Source of the DNA: Winogradskyella sp.
Lineage (GTDB): Bacteria > Bacteroidota > Bacteroidia > Flavobacteriales > Flavobacteriaceae
Assembly (NCBI RefSeq): GCF_013213835.1
Contig: NZ_JABSSU010000001.1
Coordinates: forward strand, 186,001-250,000
Length of the DNA stretch: 64,000 nt
Reading direction: 5' to 3'
Under the pieces are notes generated by a model. That model saw only the letters and a program-made list of their open reading frames with translations, had not been told where the DNA came from and searched no databases. Both the position numbers and the translations under genes were made by a program. How positions within the stretch are numbered: the first letter of the stretch is position 1; every line of letters begins with the position of its first letter. Shown here piece by piece: positions 53,245 to 63,885 of the stretch.

Positions 53245-56200
53245 CTATCTTTTCAGAGCAAAATGGCCTTTAATTTCAAATCTTTCACCATCCTTGATAA
53301 CGTCTGCAATATACCAGTAATCTCCTGATGGCATTTTGTTACCGTTGTACGTGCCGTCCCAACCAGGCGTATTGTGCTTAAGAACTGTGAGCAACTTACC
53401 AAATCGATCAAATATATGAATCACTGTACCAGGTAATGTCTCAACACCGGCAATATGCCACTGATCAAAATCACCGTCACCATTAGGCGTCATGTGTTTT
53501 GGGGTATCGAGGACTAAGACTTCTCTTGTAGTTTGAGCACACCCATTAATGTCTGTTATAGTAATAGTATTATAACCAATAGGAACATTATTAAATACAT
53601 TTGATTCTTGAGGAATCAAATCATTCAATTGGTATAAGTAGTCGCCAATACCACTTACTGTCAATATAATGTTGTTTGGGTCTGAGAAATCGATTGTTTC
53701 AACCACATCAATGTTAGCTGACTCTGATTCTGTAACATTAAAGGAGGAAGTACTTGAACAACCAAATTCATTGGTTATTGTAACGCTGTAGCTTCCAGCT
53801 TCTATAATTTCAATATTTGATGAAATCTCATTTGTTGACCAAACATAGGAGTCCGAATTATTACCAGTGTACGCAGATACTACAAGTGGTAAGTTGTCTA
53901 AACAAATTAATTGATCCTCAATTATGACTTCTGGTAAAGGATTAATGATAACATTGAATTCTGTAATATCAAAACATCCTGTGTTAATATCCTCTAGTCT
54001 AGCAAAAATGGTTTGTCCATTAAAAGCATTATATATTTCATCGAGTGCTATTATGTTATTGTTAGCGTTTTCTTCAATATTGAAATATGTGACACTAAAT
54101 TCTTCAGGATTAAGATCATTGAGTATATTTTCATTTTGATTTGAAAGATTGACTTCTAAAAATCCATCATTATTATCATCACACAAAATAATATCATCAG
54201 GTTGGGTTGCAACAGGTGGTTCTAAAACCACAAGTTCAAATGGATGGGTTGCGAAGCATCCAGTTGTACTAAACTCTGCCCTAACAACTAAAGATTGAAT
54301 GTCGCTAGTATAAGTAAATATATCATTCAAAGGATTTAAACCAGCCTCAGCATCAGTTGCATTGGTATAGTAACTCACAATAACATTAAAGGGAACATCA
54401 AGTAGTGCAGAATTAATTTCACTCAAGTCAAAAGTATTATCTACCGTATCACATATTTCAAAAGTTTCTATTGGATTAATTTGAGGGGCTGGATTAATAA
54501 TTAAACTAAAAGAAACAATTGAATAACATCCAGTGGTTAGATTTTCTACTTTCAGGAAAATGGATTCATTTTCAACTGTATTAATATAATTAGTAGGTGA
54601 TTCGATTTCGTTTGAGTTTGTTTCAGCATCGATAAAGCTATTATAATAGGCGAATGCAATATTGTATTGTCTACCATCCAATATATCGAGTTCAATATCT
54701 GTTAAGTCCCATTCTAAGTTGGTATTATAATTATCACCACATGCAACTAAAGATTGGTTAGTATTGACTTCTGGTAATGACAAGACGTTTAATGTAAAGG
54801 TCTCCACATTATAACACTCAGTATCTGAATTCTCTATTCTTGCATATAATAATTGAGGATTACTACTAGCATTAAAATTTAATGGTATGGCATTTGTGCC
54901 CAGATTAGCATTTAAAGGTGATAAGTGAAATGATACATTAAGTGGAGTAGTGCTGCCAACTATAATTTCATCAACTTTACTGCTTAAGTCTGTAGTTACA
55001 AGTCCATTATTAAAGATGTCGCATTCAAAAACATCTGATGGTGGGTTATAGTCAGGTGATTGTCTAACTTCGATTTGCATCGGTACGATTTTGAAACAGC
55101 CGTTTTCAATTTCATTTTCTAATCGTACATATATGATTTGTGGATTACTTGTGTTTTGATAAGCAATAGTTTGATCAATAGGGTTTTGTCTTGTGGTTGC
55201 GTCGAGTTCGGTTTCAAAATAAAGTACTTGCATACCTTCTTGACCGTCAATTATTTCGGTATTTCTACTTTCGAAAAAGAAATCTGAAGGTTGGTTAGGA
55301 TTGTCTTCACAATTTATATAACTATTGATTTCGTCTAATTGCGGATCTGCATATATTAGAACATCAAAATTAAATACGGTGTAGCAATTAGATCCATCTA
55401 GTCCTACTCGTAAGAAGATTTCAGAACTTGTTGTATTGTAATTGTCTGGACTAGATATTGATAAAAATTCAAAGAATTCACTTGAGGCATTTTCAAATGT
55501 GTTGTGGAATGTAAAGCTGATATTACTGGTGTCAATATTAATGTTATCCAATACGGTTTCTAAATTAACTGTAGCTACAAGATTTTGATCTTCATCACAA
55601 ACAATAATTGGCTCAGGATTAAAATCGTTAAGTAATGAAGCAATATTAAGTTGCACTGCTGCGACATCAAAACATTCAGTCAGTAAGTTAGTAACTCGAA
55701 CATATAATTCTTGCCCTAAATTTAACTCATAAATATCTTCAGAAATGATATTGGTTTGCAGTTCGGCATCCTCTGGACTTTCATAAAATTCTACCGAGGC
55801 AGGTAAACTAACATCATTAATAATATTTTGTCTAATAGGTTCTAAAACGATGCTAGTCGCATTGGTGATCGTATTAGTAAAACCACAATAGTCGTACTGA
55901 AAATCAGTAACAATAAGAGGTGGATTTATCTTTAATGTTACTTCCGTGTCAAATTGGCAATCTTCAAAATTAGATCTTATATATAACGTCTGTTCATTTG
56001 TAACCGTGATTGGTAAAGTTTGGTCTAAAGGACTAAGTCCTAAGTCTCTATCGTTTTCAGTTAGATAAAACTGAATTTGAATATTATTATAACCATTTTT
56101 AAGATCGTCTGCTACATTTTCTAAGTTAAAATCAACAATACCATCACCTGATGGATCATCGCAAAGAAAAAACTCACTATCATTTCCAATAACATTGAAC

Positions 56201-58116
56201 AAAAGGTTTTTATGTACAATTAGAGGTATTTCTCTTTGACAATTGGCATTCTCAAAAGCAATGCCCAATCTCATGGTAAACGAGTTGTTATTTGTCAAAG
56301 TTAATGATCTAGGATTACCCAAACCATACAATTCTAAGGTACTAACCGTAGATCCTGGAAACAACGTATTTTCTATGTAATCAAAATAAGCTTCAATATC
56401 AAAGGTCACAGGAACATTGTCATAGTTATTTAATGTACCAGCTATAACTTCAGAATATTCCGGGTCTTCACATGCACTCAAGACTAATTGATCTACACCA
56501 AGTTCTGGTGGTGATAAATAATTAAAATTTAGGTAAGCAAGCGAAAAGCAATCATCGGTGGCACCTACAACCTCAACTCTTGCGACAAGTCTTGGTGGTT
56601 GTAAGTTGAAGTCGGGAAAATCATCTATGGCATTAATCCTATTTATGGCATCTTCTTCTGTCATATAGTACGTTACGACTCTATTAAGTTCACTGTTAGA
56701 CATCACAACATCAAATTGATTGAGTTCTGTAATGCCGACATCTGTGATTTGGTCAAAGCAGATATCCAAGAAAAAATTTAATGTCGTAATATTTGGCGGT
56801 GAGGTAATAGAAAGATCAAAACTGCCGATTTGTAAACAACTTCCATCAAAACTTTCAATTCTAACAAAAATTGTTTCTTCATCATTAGAATTCTGATATA
56901 TTCCAGAAATAGGGTTATTATTATCTAAAGCATCATCTTCTGACAAATGATAGCTTATGTCATAATTTGTAGAAGGAAGCTGTGCATATATCTCGTCATC
57001 CATTAGAAATGGAAAATCAAAATCAAAGGTGCCATCTTCAGGTGTTGGATCACATACAATGAGGTCATTAATGGGTTGAGTAGGTTGAAAAGGGATAACT
57101 TCTACATCTATTTCGTCAGAGAGTATACAGCTACCACTATCAAATGGTAGCGAGATTTCTACTCTATATGTTCCAGTATCACTAACCTGTAATACTGCAT
57201 TGTTTTCACCTGTGACTACATTATTGTTCAAAAACCACTGATAAGTAGCATCTGGGTTATCAATATTTGCGTCTAATAACAAATCAGTACCACAAACAGA
57301 TTGGTCTGGACCTAAATCTATAGCGCCACCAAAGCTTTCTGCTTCAATGAATACCGCAGAGTCAAACCGTTGGTCAATGTGATCTGCAATAATAAATTTA
57401 ACTGTGTATGTTTCTCCGGGTATTATATTTGTTTGCGCGGTTAGTGCAGTGGTATGTCCATTAAAGTTTGTACTACCGATATTATAACCTTCAAAAAATT
57501 GTTCGTTATTGGCTTCACAAAATCCTGTTATTTCAGGATGAATGGTGTTGGTACTTATTTCAATATCTGAATCTGGAATAGTAGCAATGTTTACAAAGGG
57601 ATCTGTACTGTTGGTTCTTCTCACTAATATGGCAAAGACATCTCTAAAATTACACGGATATTCTTGTTGGTATTCATCTGATGCAAAAACATATTTAAAG
57701 GCCAGAAAATCATTAACTGAAACTAAATCAAATTGAAGCGAAGTAGCATTTAAGGTTTGATCCACACCAACAAATTCTAAGATGTCTGGATCAGTTTCCC
57801 AATTTAATTCACCATCACTTAAATCGCTAGGGTTTACACTATTGCCTGCATTACTCACGCGACCAGTAGATAATATAAAACCACTTTCTAATGGGAAATT
57901 AGAATTGTTATTATTAAAACTACCGTAACTTGGAATATTGTTAATGTCACCATTAAACTGAGAAATAGCATTACTAGTTACCGCACAGTTATTTCCAACA
58001 ACATTTTGAATGAGTTCCTCAGGTGTTTGAGTCCCATCTGTAGTAATCTGTTGTGCATTAACTATGCTTATATGCAGTATAATGCATGTAAGTATATGTA
58101 TGCCCTTCTTTATCAT
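53245..58116 (-). CDS. Giant T9SS-secreted repeat protein, paralogue with one triplet unit
   Basis: The 1623-residue protein has the same order as its neighbours: signal peptide (cleaved near IVNA, residue 21), choice-of-anchor L domain (FKYVFASDEYQQEYPCNFRDVFAILVRR), Ig-like domain and eleven repeats of about 93 residues. It ends with an Ig-like domain and a type B sorting domain (HMTPNGDGDFDQWHIAGVETLPG, HIFDRFGKLLTVL, ending FALKR). Repeats 1-8 align with those of the other two proteins but are the most diverged; repeat 3 lacks the usual CDD start. Repeats 9-11 form one triplet unit. Its promoter has a perfect -7 element (58161-58168) and no NarL-type site. Confidence 0.9.
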   Translation of the reverse strand: MIKKGIHILTCIILHISIVNAQQITTDGTQTPEELIQNVVGNNCAVTSNAISQFNGDINNIPSYGSFNNNNSNFPLESGFILSTGRVSNAGNSVNPSDLSDGELNWETDPDILEFVGVDQTLNATSLQFDLVSVNDFLAFKYVFASDEYQQEYPCNFRDVFAILVRRTNSTDPFVNIATIPDSDIEISTNTIHPEITGFCEANNEQFFEGYNIGSTNFNGHTTALTAQTNIIPGETYTVKFIIADHIDQRFDSAVFIEAESFGGAIDLGPDQSVCGTDLLLDANIDNPDATYQWFLNNNVVTGENNAVLQVSDTGTYRVEISLPFDSGSCILSDEIDVEVIPFQPTQPINDLIVCDPTPEDGTFDFDFPFLMDDEIYAQLPSTNYDISYHLSEDDALDNNNPISGIYQNSNDEETIFVRIESFDGSCLQIGSFDLSITSPPNITTLNFFLDICFDQITDVGITELNQFDVVMSNSELNRVVTYYMTEEDAINRINAIDDFPDFNLQPPRLVARVEVVGATDDCFSLAYLNFNYLSPPELGVDQLVLSACEDPEYSEVIAGTLNNYDNVPVTFDIEAYFDYIENTLFPGSTVSTLELYGLGNPRSLTLTNNNSFTMRLGIAFENANCQREIPLIVHKNLLFNVIGNDSEFFLCDDPSGDGIVDFNLENVADDLKNGYNNIQIQFYLTENDRDLGLSPLDQTLPITVTNEQTLYIRSNFEDCQFDTEVTLKINPPLIVTDFQYDYCGFTNTITNATSIVLEPIRQNIINDVSLPASVEFYESPEDAELQTNIISEDIYELNLGQELYVRVTNLLTECFDVAAVQLNIASLLNDFNPEPIIVCDEDQNLVATVNLETVLDNINIDTSNISFTFHNTFENASSEFFEFLSISSPDNYNTTSSEIFLRVGLDGSNCYTVFNFDVLIYADPQLDEINSYINCEDNPNQPSDFFFESRNTEIIDGQEGMQVLYFETELDATTRQNPIDQTIAYQNTSNPQIIYVRLENEIENGCFKIVPMQIEVRQSPDYNPPSDVFECDIFNNGLVTTDLSSKVDEIIVGSTTPLNVSFHLSPLNANLGTNAIPLNFNASSNPQLLYARIENSDTECYNVETFTLNVLSLPEVNTNQSLVACGDNYNTNLEWDLTDIELDILDGRQYNIAFAYYNSFIDAETNSNEIESPTNYINTVENESIFLKVENLTTGCYSIVSFSLIINPAPQINPIETFEICDTVDNTFDLSEINSALLDVPFNVIVSYYTNATDAEAGLNPLNDIFTYTSDIQSLVVRAEFSTTGCFATHPFELVVLEPPVATQPDDIILCDDNNDGFLEVNLSNQNENILNDLNPEEFSVTYFNIEENANNNIIALDEIYNAFNGQTIFARLEDINTGCFDITEFNVIINPLPEVIIEDQLICLDNLPLVVSAYTGNNSDSYVWSTNEISSNIEIIEAGSYSVTITNEFGCSSTSSFNVTESESANIDVVETIDFSDPNNIILTVSGIGDYLYQLNDLIPQESNVFNNVPIGYNTITITDINGCAQTTREVLVLDTPKHMTPNGDGDFDQWHIAGVETLPGTVIHIFDRFGKLLTVLKHNTPGWDGTYNGNKMPSGDYWYIADVIKDGERFEIKGHFALKR
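53929..54768 (-). repeat. Single triplet super-unit (repeats 9-11)
   Basis: The 840-bp segment holds one A-B-C set: VNTNQSLVACGDNYN, then INPIETFEICDTVDN, then ATQPDDIILCDDNNDG. It is one unit of the kind present twice and three times in the paralogues. Confidence 0.85.
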
Positions 58117-58130
58117 TGCTTTTTTTGAAG

Positions 58131-58148
58131 TCCTTGCAAGTACAAGGA
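58131..58148. repeat. Inverted repeat in the leader of the 1623-residue gene
   Basis: TCCTTG-CAAGTA-CAAGGA has perfect 6-bp arms with a six-base spacer. It lies between the -7 element and the start codon, where it could form an RNA hairpin or bind a protein. Confidence 0.4.
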
Positions 58149-58160
58149 ACCTCTAATCTC

Positions 58161-58168
58161 CAAAGATA
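58161..58168 (-). promoter_or_regulatory. -7 element of the 1623-residue repeat-protein gene
   Basis: On the minus strand this reads TATCTTTG, a perfect TAnnTTTG match, 44 bp upstream of the start codon. The 18 bp located 22 bp beyond it do not resemble the NarL-type palindrome. Confidence 0.5.
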
Positions 58169-58209
58169 TGAAAAAGTAGGTAAGTGGTAGATAATCTTAT
58201 TTTTTAAAA

Positions 58210-61200
58210 CTATCTTCTCAATGCAAAATGTCCTTTTACCTCAAAAGATTGTGTACCTCTTTGTACCAATGCAGTAAACCAGTAATCACTAGCTGGTAGT
58301 TTAAAACCATTAAATGTACCGTCCCAACCTGGGGTATCGTGTTTTAAGGTAGTTAAATGCTTGCCATAACGATCAAAGATGTGAATTATTGTTCCTGGTA
58401 AAGTTTCTACACCTACAATGTGCCAAGTATCAAATTGACCATCTCCATTTGGTGATAAGTGTTTAGGAATATCAATAACAAGGACTTCTCTAGTGACTTC
58501 AGAACAACCGTTAAGGTCTATTATCCTGACTGTATGATAACCCATGGCTACATTTTCAAAAATATTTGATTCTTGCGGTTCACCATTATCTAGTTGATAT
58601 AAGTAATTTCCAATTCCACTTATTGTTACTGTGATATTATTAGGGTCTGAGAAATCTATAATTTCAGTAGCTTCTATAGTTGCTGCCTCAGATTCAGATA
58701 CTTCAAAGTTTTGTGAAACTTCACAACCAAACTCAGTTGTAACGCTTACCCAATAAGAACCAACATCAGTAATTTCAATTTCTGGCGTGGTCTCACCTGT
58801 TGACCATAGGTATTCATCGGATATTATATTTGTATTAGCCGAAACCAATAATGGGCCATGATCTAAGCAAATTACTTGATCCTCTATATCTAAGAAAGGT
58901 AATGGATTTACAACAATTGAAAACTGTGTTGTGTTATGACAGCCTGTTGAATTATTAATTACTCGTGCAAATATGGTTTCACCATCATAAGCGACGTAAT
59001 TCTGAGCTAAAGGAAATTCACCATTATCTGCTTCCTCTTGAGTATTGTGATAGCTTACGCTAAATAGTGTTGCACTTTGGCCATTTAAAATATTTTGATT
59101 TTGTTGATTAAGATTAAATTCCACTTGTCCATCATAATCATCATCACACGCGATAAGGTCATTAGGTTGATTTGCTACTGGTAACGGATTAATGCGCAGA
59201 GTGAATGGATATACGAAGAAACAATGTGTAGTACTAAATTCAACACGTGCATATAGAGATTCTATCGTTGAGGTATACAAGTAATTTGTATTTAGGGCAT
59301 TCTGATTTAATAACGCATCGTTTTCGGTAGTATAATAGCTGAATAAAACGTTATAATCTGTGTCAACTAATGCGTTGTTGATACTAGTTAAATCTACGCT
59401 AGAATTGTCGTTTTCACAGGCATTAAAAACTTGAATATCATTTACAACTGGTGGTAAATTTGCATTTAATTCTATTGGTACATGTCTATAACAATCACCT
59501 ACTGTATTATAGACTTTGACGTATACCGTTTGAGGATTACTCAGGTTTGTATATGTATCAGGATTGGATATAGGATTTGTGTTTGATTCTAAATCTGTTA
59601 TACTCTCGAAATATGTTATTACTTCATTTGTAGGATCTGACTGAAATAGATCATTTTCTGCAGTTGTCAAATCAAATACAGTTATTCCATCATAATTACT
59701 ATCGCATTCTAAAATAGGTTGTGGTGTGTTAGGAAATGGATTAACCCTTAAGAAGAAACTCGTTAGACTATAACAGCCGGTTTCATTGTTCTCTATTCTT
59801 ACTGTAATTTCAGTATTTGTGCTTGCTGAGAACGATGAAGCCAATGGATTTGTGTCATTATTTGCCTGCTGTTCATTGAGGTGATATGTCACTGTATAAT
59901 CAGTTGAATTCTGACTACCTAGAACAGTTAAAGTCTGTGATTCTAAATCGAATGCTTCAAAACCATTATTAGATTCGTCATCACACGCTTGCATGTCGTT
60001 AGGCTGATTTGCGACCGGTAACGGATTTATCTGCAATGTAAATTCATACACATAAAAACAGCCAGATGTAGCGTCTTCAATTCTTGCGAATATATTATCA
60101 TTATTACTGTTATATGTGTAGGATGCTGCAAGTGCATTACTATTAGTTTCAGCGTCTGAGTATGAAGTGTGATAACTTAATAAGACATTAGTGCTATTAT
60201 CAACTATGACAGTATCAATATCGTTTAGATTGAATACGCTATTTGGATTGTCACATATTTCATAAGTTCCAAAAGTGTTGATTGCTGGTGGAACATTAAC
60301 AACTAAATCTACAGGAATATTGGCGAAACAATCACTTACAGTATTATGCACTTTTACATAAACTGTTTGAGGATTTGAGATGTTGGTGAAATTTTCAGGG
60401 TCTGTAATGGCATTAATTCCTGCCTCAAGATCTTCTACAGTTTCGTAGTATGAAACTTCGGTGTTTTCTTGTCTAACATCTAGTATTTCAATCTCAGCAA
60501 CGGTTAAATCCCAATTCACCAAGCCATCATAATCAACGTCGCATTGTACTAATTGATCCAATGTATTTACATCTGGGATTTGGATAACGTTTAACACAAA
60601 AGATGTTATAGAATTACAAATAGTACCATTATCTACTTGCACATAAATTTCTTGTGGATTAACAGTGTTTGAAAATTGTAATGGCAGAGGATTTGTACTT
60701 GTTCTTGCATCGTCTTCTGTTAAGTAAAAAGTGACACTTTGTGTTTCTGGTATACCGGCTGAAATCTCAGTAACTTTAGTAGATAAATCAAACTCAGCAA
60801 TACCATCATTCGAAATATCATCACAAATGAACCAATTTGTTGGTTGATTGTAATTTGGATTGGTACCAACCTCTATTTCAAATGAAGATGTAGTAAAACA
60901 ATCAGCATCTGTATTGTTTTCAATCCTGACATAAATGATTTGTGGATTACTGATATTCTGATACGTACTTGTTTTGTCAATTGCATTGACACCATTAATA
61001 GCATCTGTTTCTGTTAAATAATAGGAAACAGTTTTACCTGTCTGGCCATCTAAAGCTTCAGTATCTTTAGTTTCAAATATAAACTCACCAATGCCATCTG
61101 TTTCATCTTCACAGACAATGTACTCATCCACATAATTACTTAAATCACCAACATAAGGTAATGTATTTACAATGATATCAAGTACTTCTACAGAATGACA

Positions 61201-63885
61201 GCCGGTAAGGTCATTTTCAATTCTTATATAAATAGATTGCGTACTCGCTTCATAGGCATTAATATCTACAATTGCATTTTGACCATTTATAGCATCAGAA
61301 TTACTTAAATGAAAAGTAATGGTTCTGTCAACTGTTGAAGTAACCACTTCATTTATTTTAGCTTGTAAGTCTATAATTGACAACCCATCCATGTCTGCAT
61401 CACAAATTATAATGCCTGTTGGTACTGAGCTTTCTGGTGCTGGTAAAACTTCTATCTCTATTGAACTTGTTGAAGAACAACCCGTTGATACAGAAGTGAT
61501 TCGTGTGTATAATGTATATGGATTTGTTGTATTTGTATAATTGTTTGGTAGTTGGTTTGAATTTGATGATGCATCTGCTTCAGTTAGAAAATATCCCACA
61601 GCATAACCATTTTCACCATGGGTAACTACATCATTAAATATTGAGAGATTTGTTGAAGTAAAACCATCTTGATCGCTATCACAAACTTGTTGCATATCTA
61701 CAGGATCAAACTCAATTATAGGATTGAGTATTAATTGAAATTCAGCGACATCAAAACATGTAGGGCTTTCAAGTGTAATATAAATTATTTGAGGATTGCT
61801 AGTCGAATCATATGGTGATGAAGGATCAATAGGGTTTATCTGACTGTCTCTTTCAGCTTCAGTTTCATAGAATGTAATGGTAATATTTTCAAGTTCATGA
61901 TAAATAGTACCAGCAATACTCTCGAAATTAAACTCCTGAGAACCATCATTATCTTCATCACAAACGATAATGTCGTTAATGTTAGTTGCAGTTAATAATA
62001 GGTTGGTATGCAATTCAATTGGGGTAACAGCAGCACAACCAGTGGTATTACTTTCTACTCGTATAAAAACAATCTGTTCTTGAGCAACAATATTATTATA
62101 ATTCGTGTCATCAGCAATTGGGTTTTCATTATTTAATGCTTCTGCATTACTTTCATGAAAGGTTACTGTAACATCTGTTATACCTTGTAAAACATCGGCA
62201 ATTATAGTTGTTAAATCAAAACTGGCCCAACCATCATGATCGGTATCACAGGCATCAATATAATGATTTCCGGTATCAATAATAGGATTGTCAAGTACAG
62301 TAATATCTAATGAGGTCGTACTGATACAACCGGTTTGTTGATTTCTTACACTTACATAAACAGTTTCATTTGCATTGGTATTTACATAAGGCATAGGTAG
62401 TGGATTGGCACCACTTGCAGCATCTGTTTCTGAAGTGTGATAAGTAATATCTAGACCTGTTTGTAAACCTATTATTTCTTCATTTTGTTGTGTAAGGTCT
62501 ATGGAGGTAAATCCGTCCGCGTTTTGGTCATCACAGACTAATAAAGGACTCGGATTATTGATGACTGGTAATGCATGTACAACAAGATTAATTGGTGCAT
62601 AGGCCAAACATCCGTTTGTAATATCTTCTATTCTTGCATATACAGTTTGTGGATTAGAGGTGTTTTGAATAGGTCCGTTTATACTATTCATATCATTTTC
62701 AGCATCGGATAAAGAAAGGTGATATGTAATTGTATAATTTGAAGGCATTACAGAAGCTAGCACTTCACTATTCTTAACTGTTAAGTCAAACGTCTCTATA
62801 CCATCATTTGAGATATCGTCACATAATTCAAAATCTGATATTGGATCAGTAGTTTGAGTAGAATTTAAAGTGATATTAATATCATCCTCAATTGTACAAG
62901 TGGTTCCTAACAGAGGAATATCTATAACAACTCTATAATTTCCCGATTGATTTGCGTCATATGTTGCCAAATTTGCACCAGGAATAAGCGTATTATTAAA
63001 ATACCAACTGTACGTTGCGCCTGGATTTTGAATATTACCATCTAAAGTAAATTGGCTGGCACACATAGAAAAGTCTTCGCCTAAATCTACTGTGGCATTA
63101 AAACTGTTTCCTTCAATAAATACTGCAGAATCGTAATTTTCATCCGTTTGATCTGCAATTACTAATTTAATCTGATATTCTACATTTGGTTGTATAGCCG
63201 CAGTTGCTGTAAGAACCGTTGTGCGTCCATTATAGTTTGTATCGCCAATATTATTACCTTCAAAGTATTGTGCATTTGATGCCGGGCAAAAACCAACAAT
63301 TTCATCATGGATGGTATTAGTATTCACTGGAGTTGATGTTCCAGGAATTACGGCAATGTTTGTATATGGATCTGCGGTGCCAGCTTCTCTAATCAAAAAA
63401 GCGAAACCGTCTGAATAATTACAAGGGAAATTTCCGAAGTATTCTTCTGAGGCTAGTATGTAGCTAAACTGTATTTGGTTTGAGATGGATACAAAGTTGA
63501 ATTCTAAAGAAGTTGCATTTAAAGTTCCTGTAATACCCAAAGCTTGTTCTATATCTGGATCTGTTACCCAACTATCGTCACCATCGTTTAGAATTAAATT
63601 GGTTAAACCATTACCTGCAGCACTCGCATCACCAGTAGACAATACAATTCCGTTTTGAAAGGGAAAATTAGAAGCAGCACTATCAAAGTAACCAAAGCTT
63701 CCTATACCAATTGCACTACCATTATATGAAGATGTTATATTTGAGACTTCAACACATCCTTGTATTAAAGTATTTTCAATTAAATCTTGAGGGGAAATAC
63801 TATTGTCAACGGTTATTTGTTGAGCGTATGAAGCACAACAAATAAAACAGAACATTAGCCTGAGGGAATGTTTTACATAATCCAT
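58210..63885 (-). CDS. Giant T9SS-secreted repeat protein, paralogue with two triplet units
   Basis: The 1891-residue protein has a signal peptide (cleaved near CASYA, residue 21), choice-of-anchor L domain (FSYILASEEYFGNFPCNYSDGFAFLIRE), Ig-like domain and fourteen repeats of about 93 residues. An Ig-like domain and a type B sorting domain follow (HLSPNGDGQFDTWHIVGVETLPG, HIFDRYGKHLTTL, ending FALRR). Many repeats carry DxDxDG loops (CDTDHDGW, CDEDNDGS, CDSDQDGF, CDADMDGL) that look calcium-binding. Repeats 9-14 are two triplet units. It is 279 residues shorter than the 2170-residue paralogue, exactly one unit. Confidence 0.9.
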   Translation of the reverse strand: MDYVKHSLRLMFCFICCASYAQQITVDNSISPQDLIENTLIQGCVEVSNITSSYNGSAIGIGSFGYFDSAASNFPFQNGIVLSTGDASAAGNGLTNLILNDGDDSWVTDPDIEQALGITGTLNATSLEFNFVSISNQIQFSYILASEEYFGNFPCNYSDGFAFLIREAGTADPYTNIAVIPGTSTPVNTNTIHDEIVGFCPASNAQYFEGNNIGDTNYNGRTTVLTATAAIQPNVEYQIKLVIADQTDENYDSAVFIEGNSFNATVDLGEDFSMCASQFTLDGNIQNPGATYSWYFNNTLIPGANLATYDANQSGNYRVVIDIPLLGTTCTIEDDINITLNSTQTTDPISDFELCDDISNDGIETFDLTVKNSEVLASVMPSNYTITYHLSLSDAENDMNSINGPIQNTSNPQTVYARIEDITNGCLAYAPINLVVHALPVINNPSPLLVCDDQNADGFTSIDLTQQNEEIIGLQTGLDITYHTSETDAASGANPLPMPYVNTNANETVYVSVRNQQTGCISTTSLDITVLDNPIIDTGNHYIDACDTDHDGWASFDLTTIIADVLQGITDVTVTFHESNAEALNNENPIADDTNYNNIVAQEQIVFIRVESNTTGCAAVTPIELHTNLLLTATNINDIIVCDEDNDGSQEFNFESIAGTIYHELENITITFYETEAERDSQINPIDPSSPYDSTSNPQIIYITLESPTCFDVAEFQLILNPIIEFDPVDMQQVCDSDQDGFTSTNLSIFNDVVTHGENGYAVGYFLTEADASSNSNQLPNNYTNTTNPYTLYTRITSVSTGCSSTSSIEIEVLPAPESSVPTGIIICDADMDGLSIIDLQAKINEVVTSTVDRTITFHLSNSDAINGQNAIVDINAYEASTQSIYIRIENDLTGCHSVEVLDIIVNTLPYVGDLSNYVDEYIVCEDETDGIGEFIFETKDTEALDGQTGKTVSYYLTETDAINGVNAIDKTSTYQNISNPQIIYVRIENNTDADCFTTSSFEIEVGTNPNYNQPTNWFICDDISNDGIAEFDLSTKVTEISAGIPETQSVTFYLTEDDARTSTNPLPLQFSNTVNPQEIYVQVDNGTICNSITSFVLNVIQIPDVNTLDQLVQCDVDYDGLVNWDLTVAEIEILDVRQENTEVSYYETVEDLEAGINAITDPENFTNISNPQTVYVKVHNTVSDCFANIPVDLVVNVPPAINTFGTYEICDNPNSVFNLNDIDTVIVDNSTNVLLSYHTSYSDAETNSNALAASYTYNSNNDNIFARIEDATSGCFYVYEFTLQINPLPVANQPNDMQACDDESNNGFEAFDLESQTLTVLGSQNSTDYTVTYHLNEQQANNDTNPLASSFSASTNTEITVRIENNETGCYSLTSFFLRVNPFPNTPQPILECDSNYDGITVFDLTTAENDLFQSDPTNEVITYFESITDLESNTNPISNPDTYTNLSNPQTVYVKVYNTVGDCYRHVPIELNANLPPVVNDIQVFNACENDNSSVDLTSINNALVDTDYNVLFSYYTTENDALLNQNALNTNYLYTSTIESLYARVEFSTTHCFFVYPFTLRINPLPVANQPNDLIACDDDYDGQVEFNLNQQNQNILNGQSATLFSVSYHNTQEEADNGEFPLAQNYVAYDGETIFARVINNSTGCHNTTQFSIVVNPLPFLDIEDQVICLDHGPLLVSANTNIISDEYLWSTGETTPEIEITDVGSYWVSVTTEFGCEVSQNFEVSESEAATIEATEIIDFSDPNNITVTISGIGNYLYQLDNGEPQESNIFENVAMGYHTVRIIDLNGCSEVTREVLVIDIPKHLSPNGDGQFDTWHIVGVETLPGTIIHIFDRYGKHLTTLKHDTPGWDGTFNGFKLPASDYWFTALVQRGTQSFEVKGHFALRR
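58894..60570 (-). repeat. Two in-phase triplet super-units (repeats 9-14)
   Basis: The C-type repeats start at 59165 and 60002 on the DNA, 837 bp apart, and the array spans 1677 bp. Unit composition (A, B without loop, C with ANQP) matches the other arrays. Confidence 0.9.

Noticed and set aside
46564..63885. CRISPR or transposon-like repeat array
   Set aside because: The periodicity is in coding sequence with a 279-bp-scale protein repeat and an 837-bp super-unit; there are no spacers, terminal repeats or transposase.
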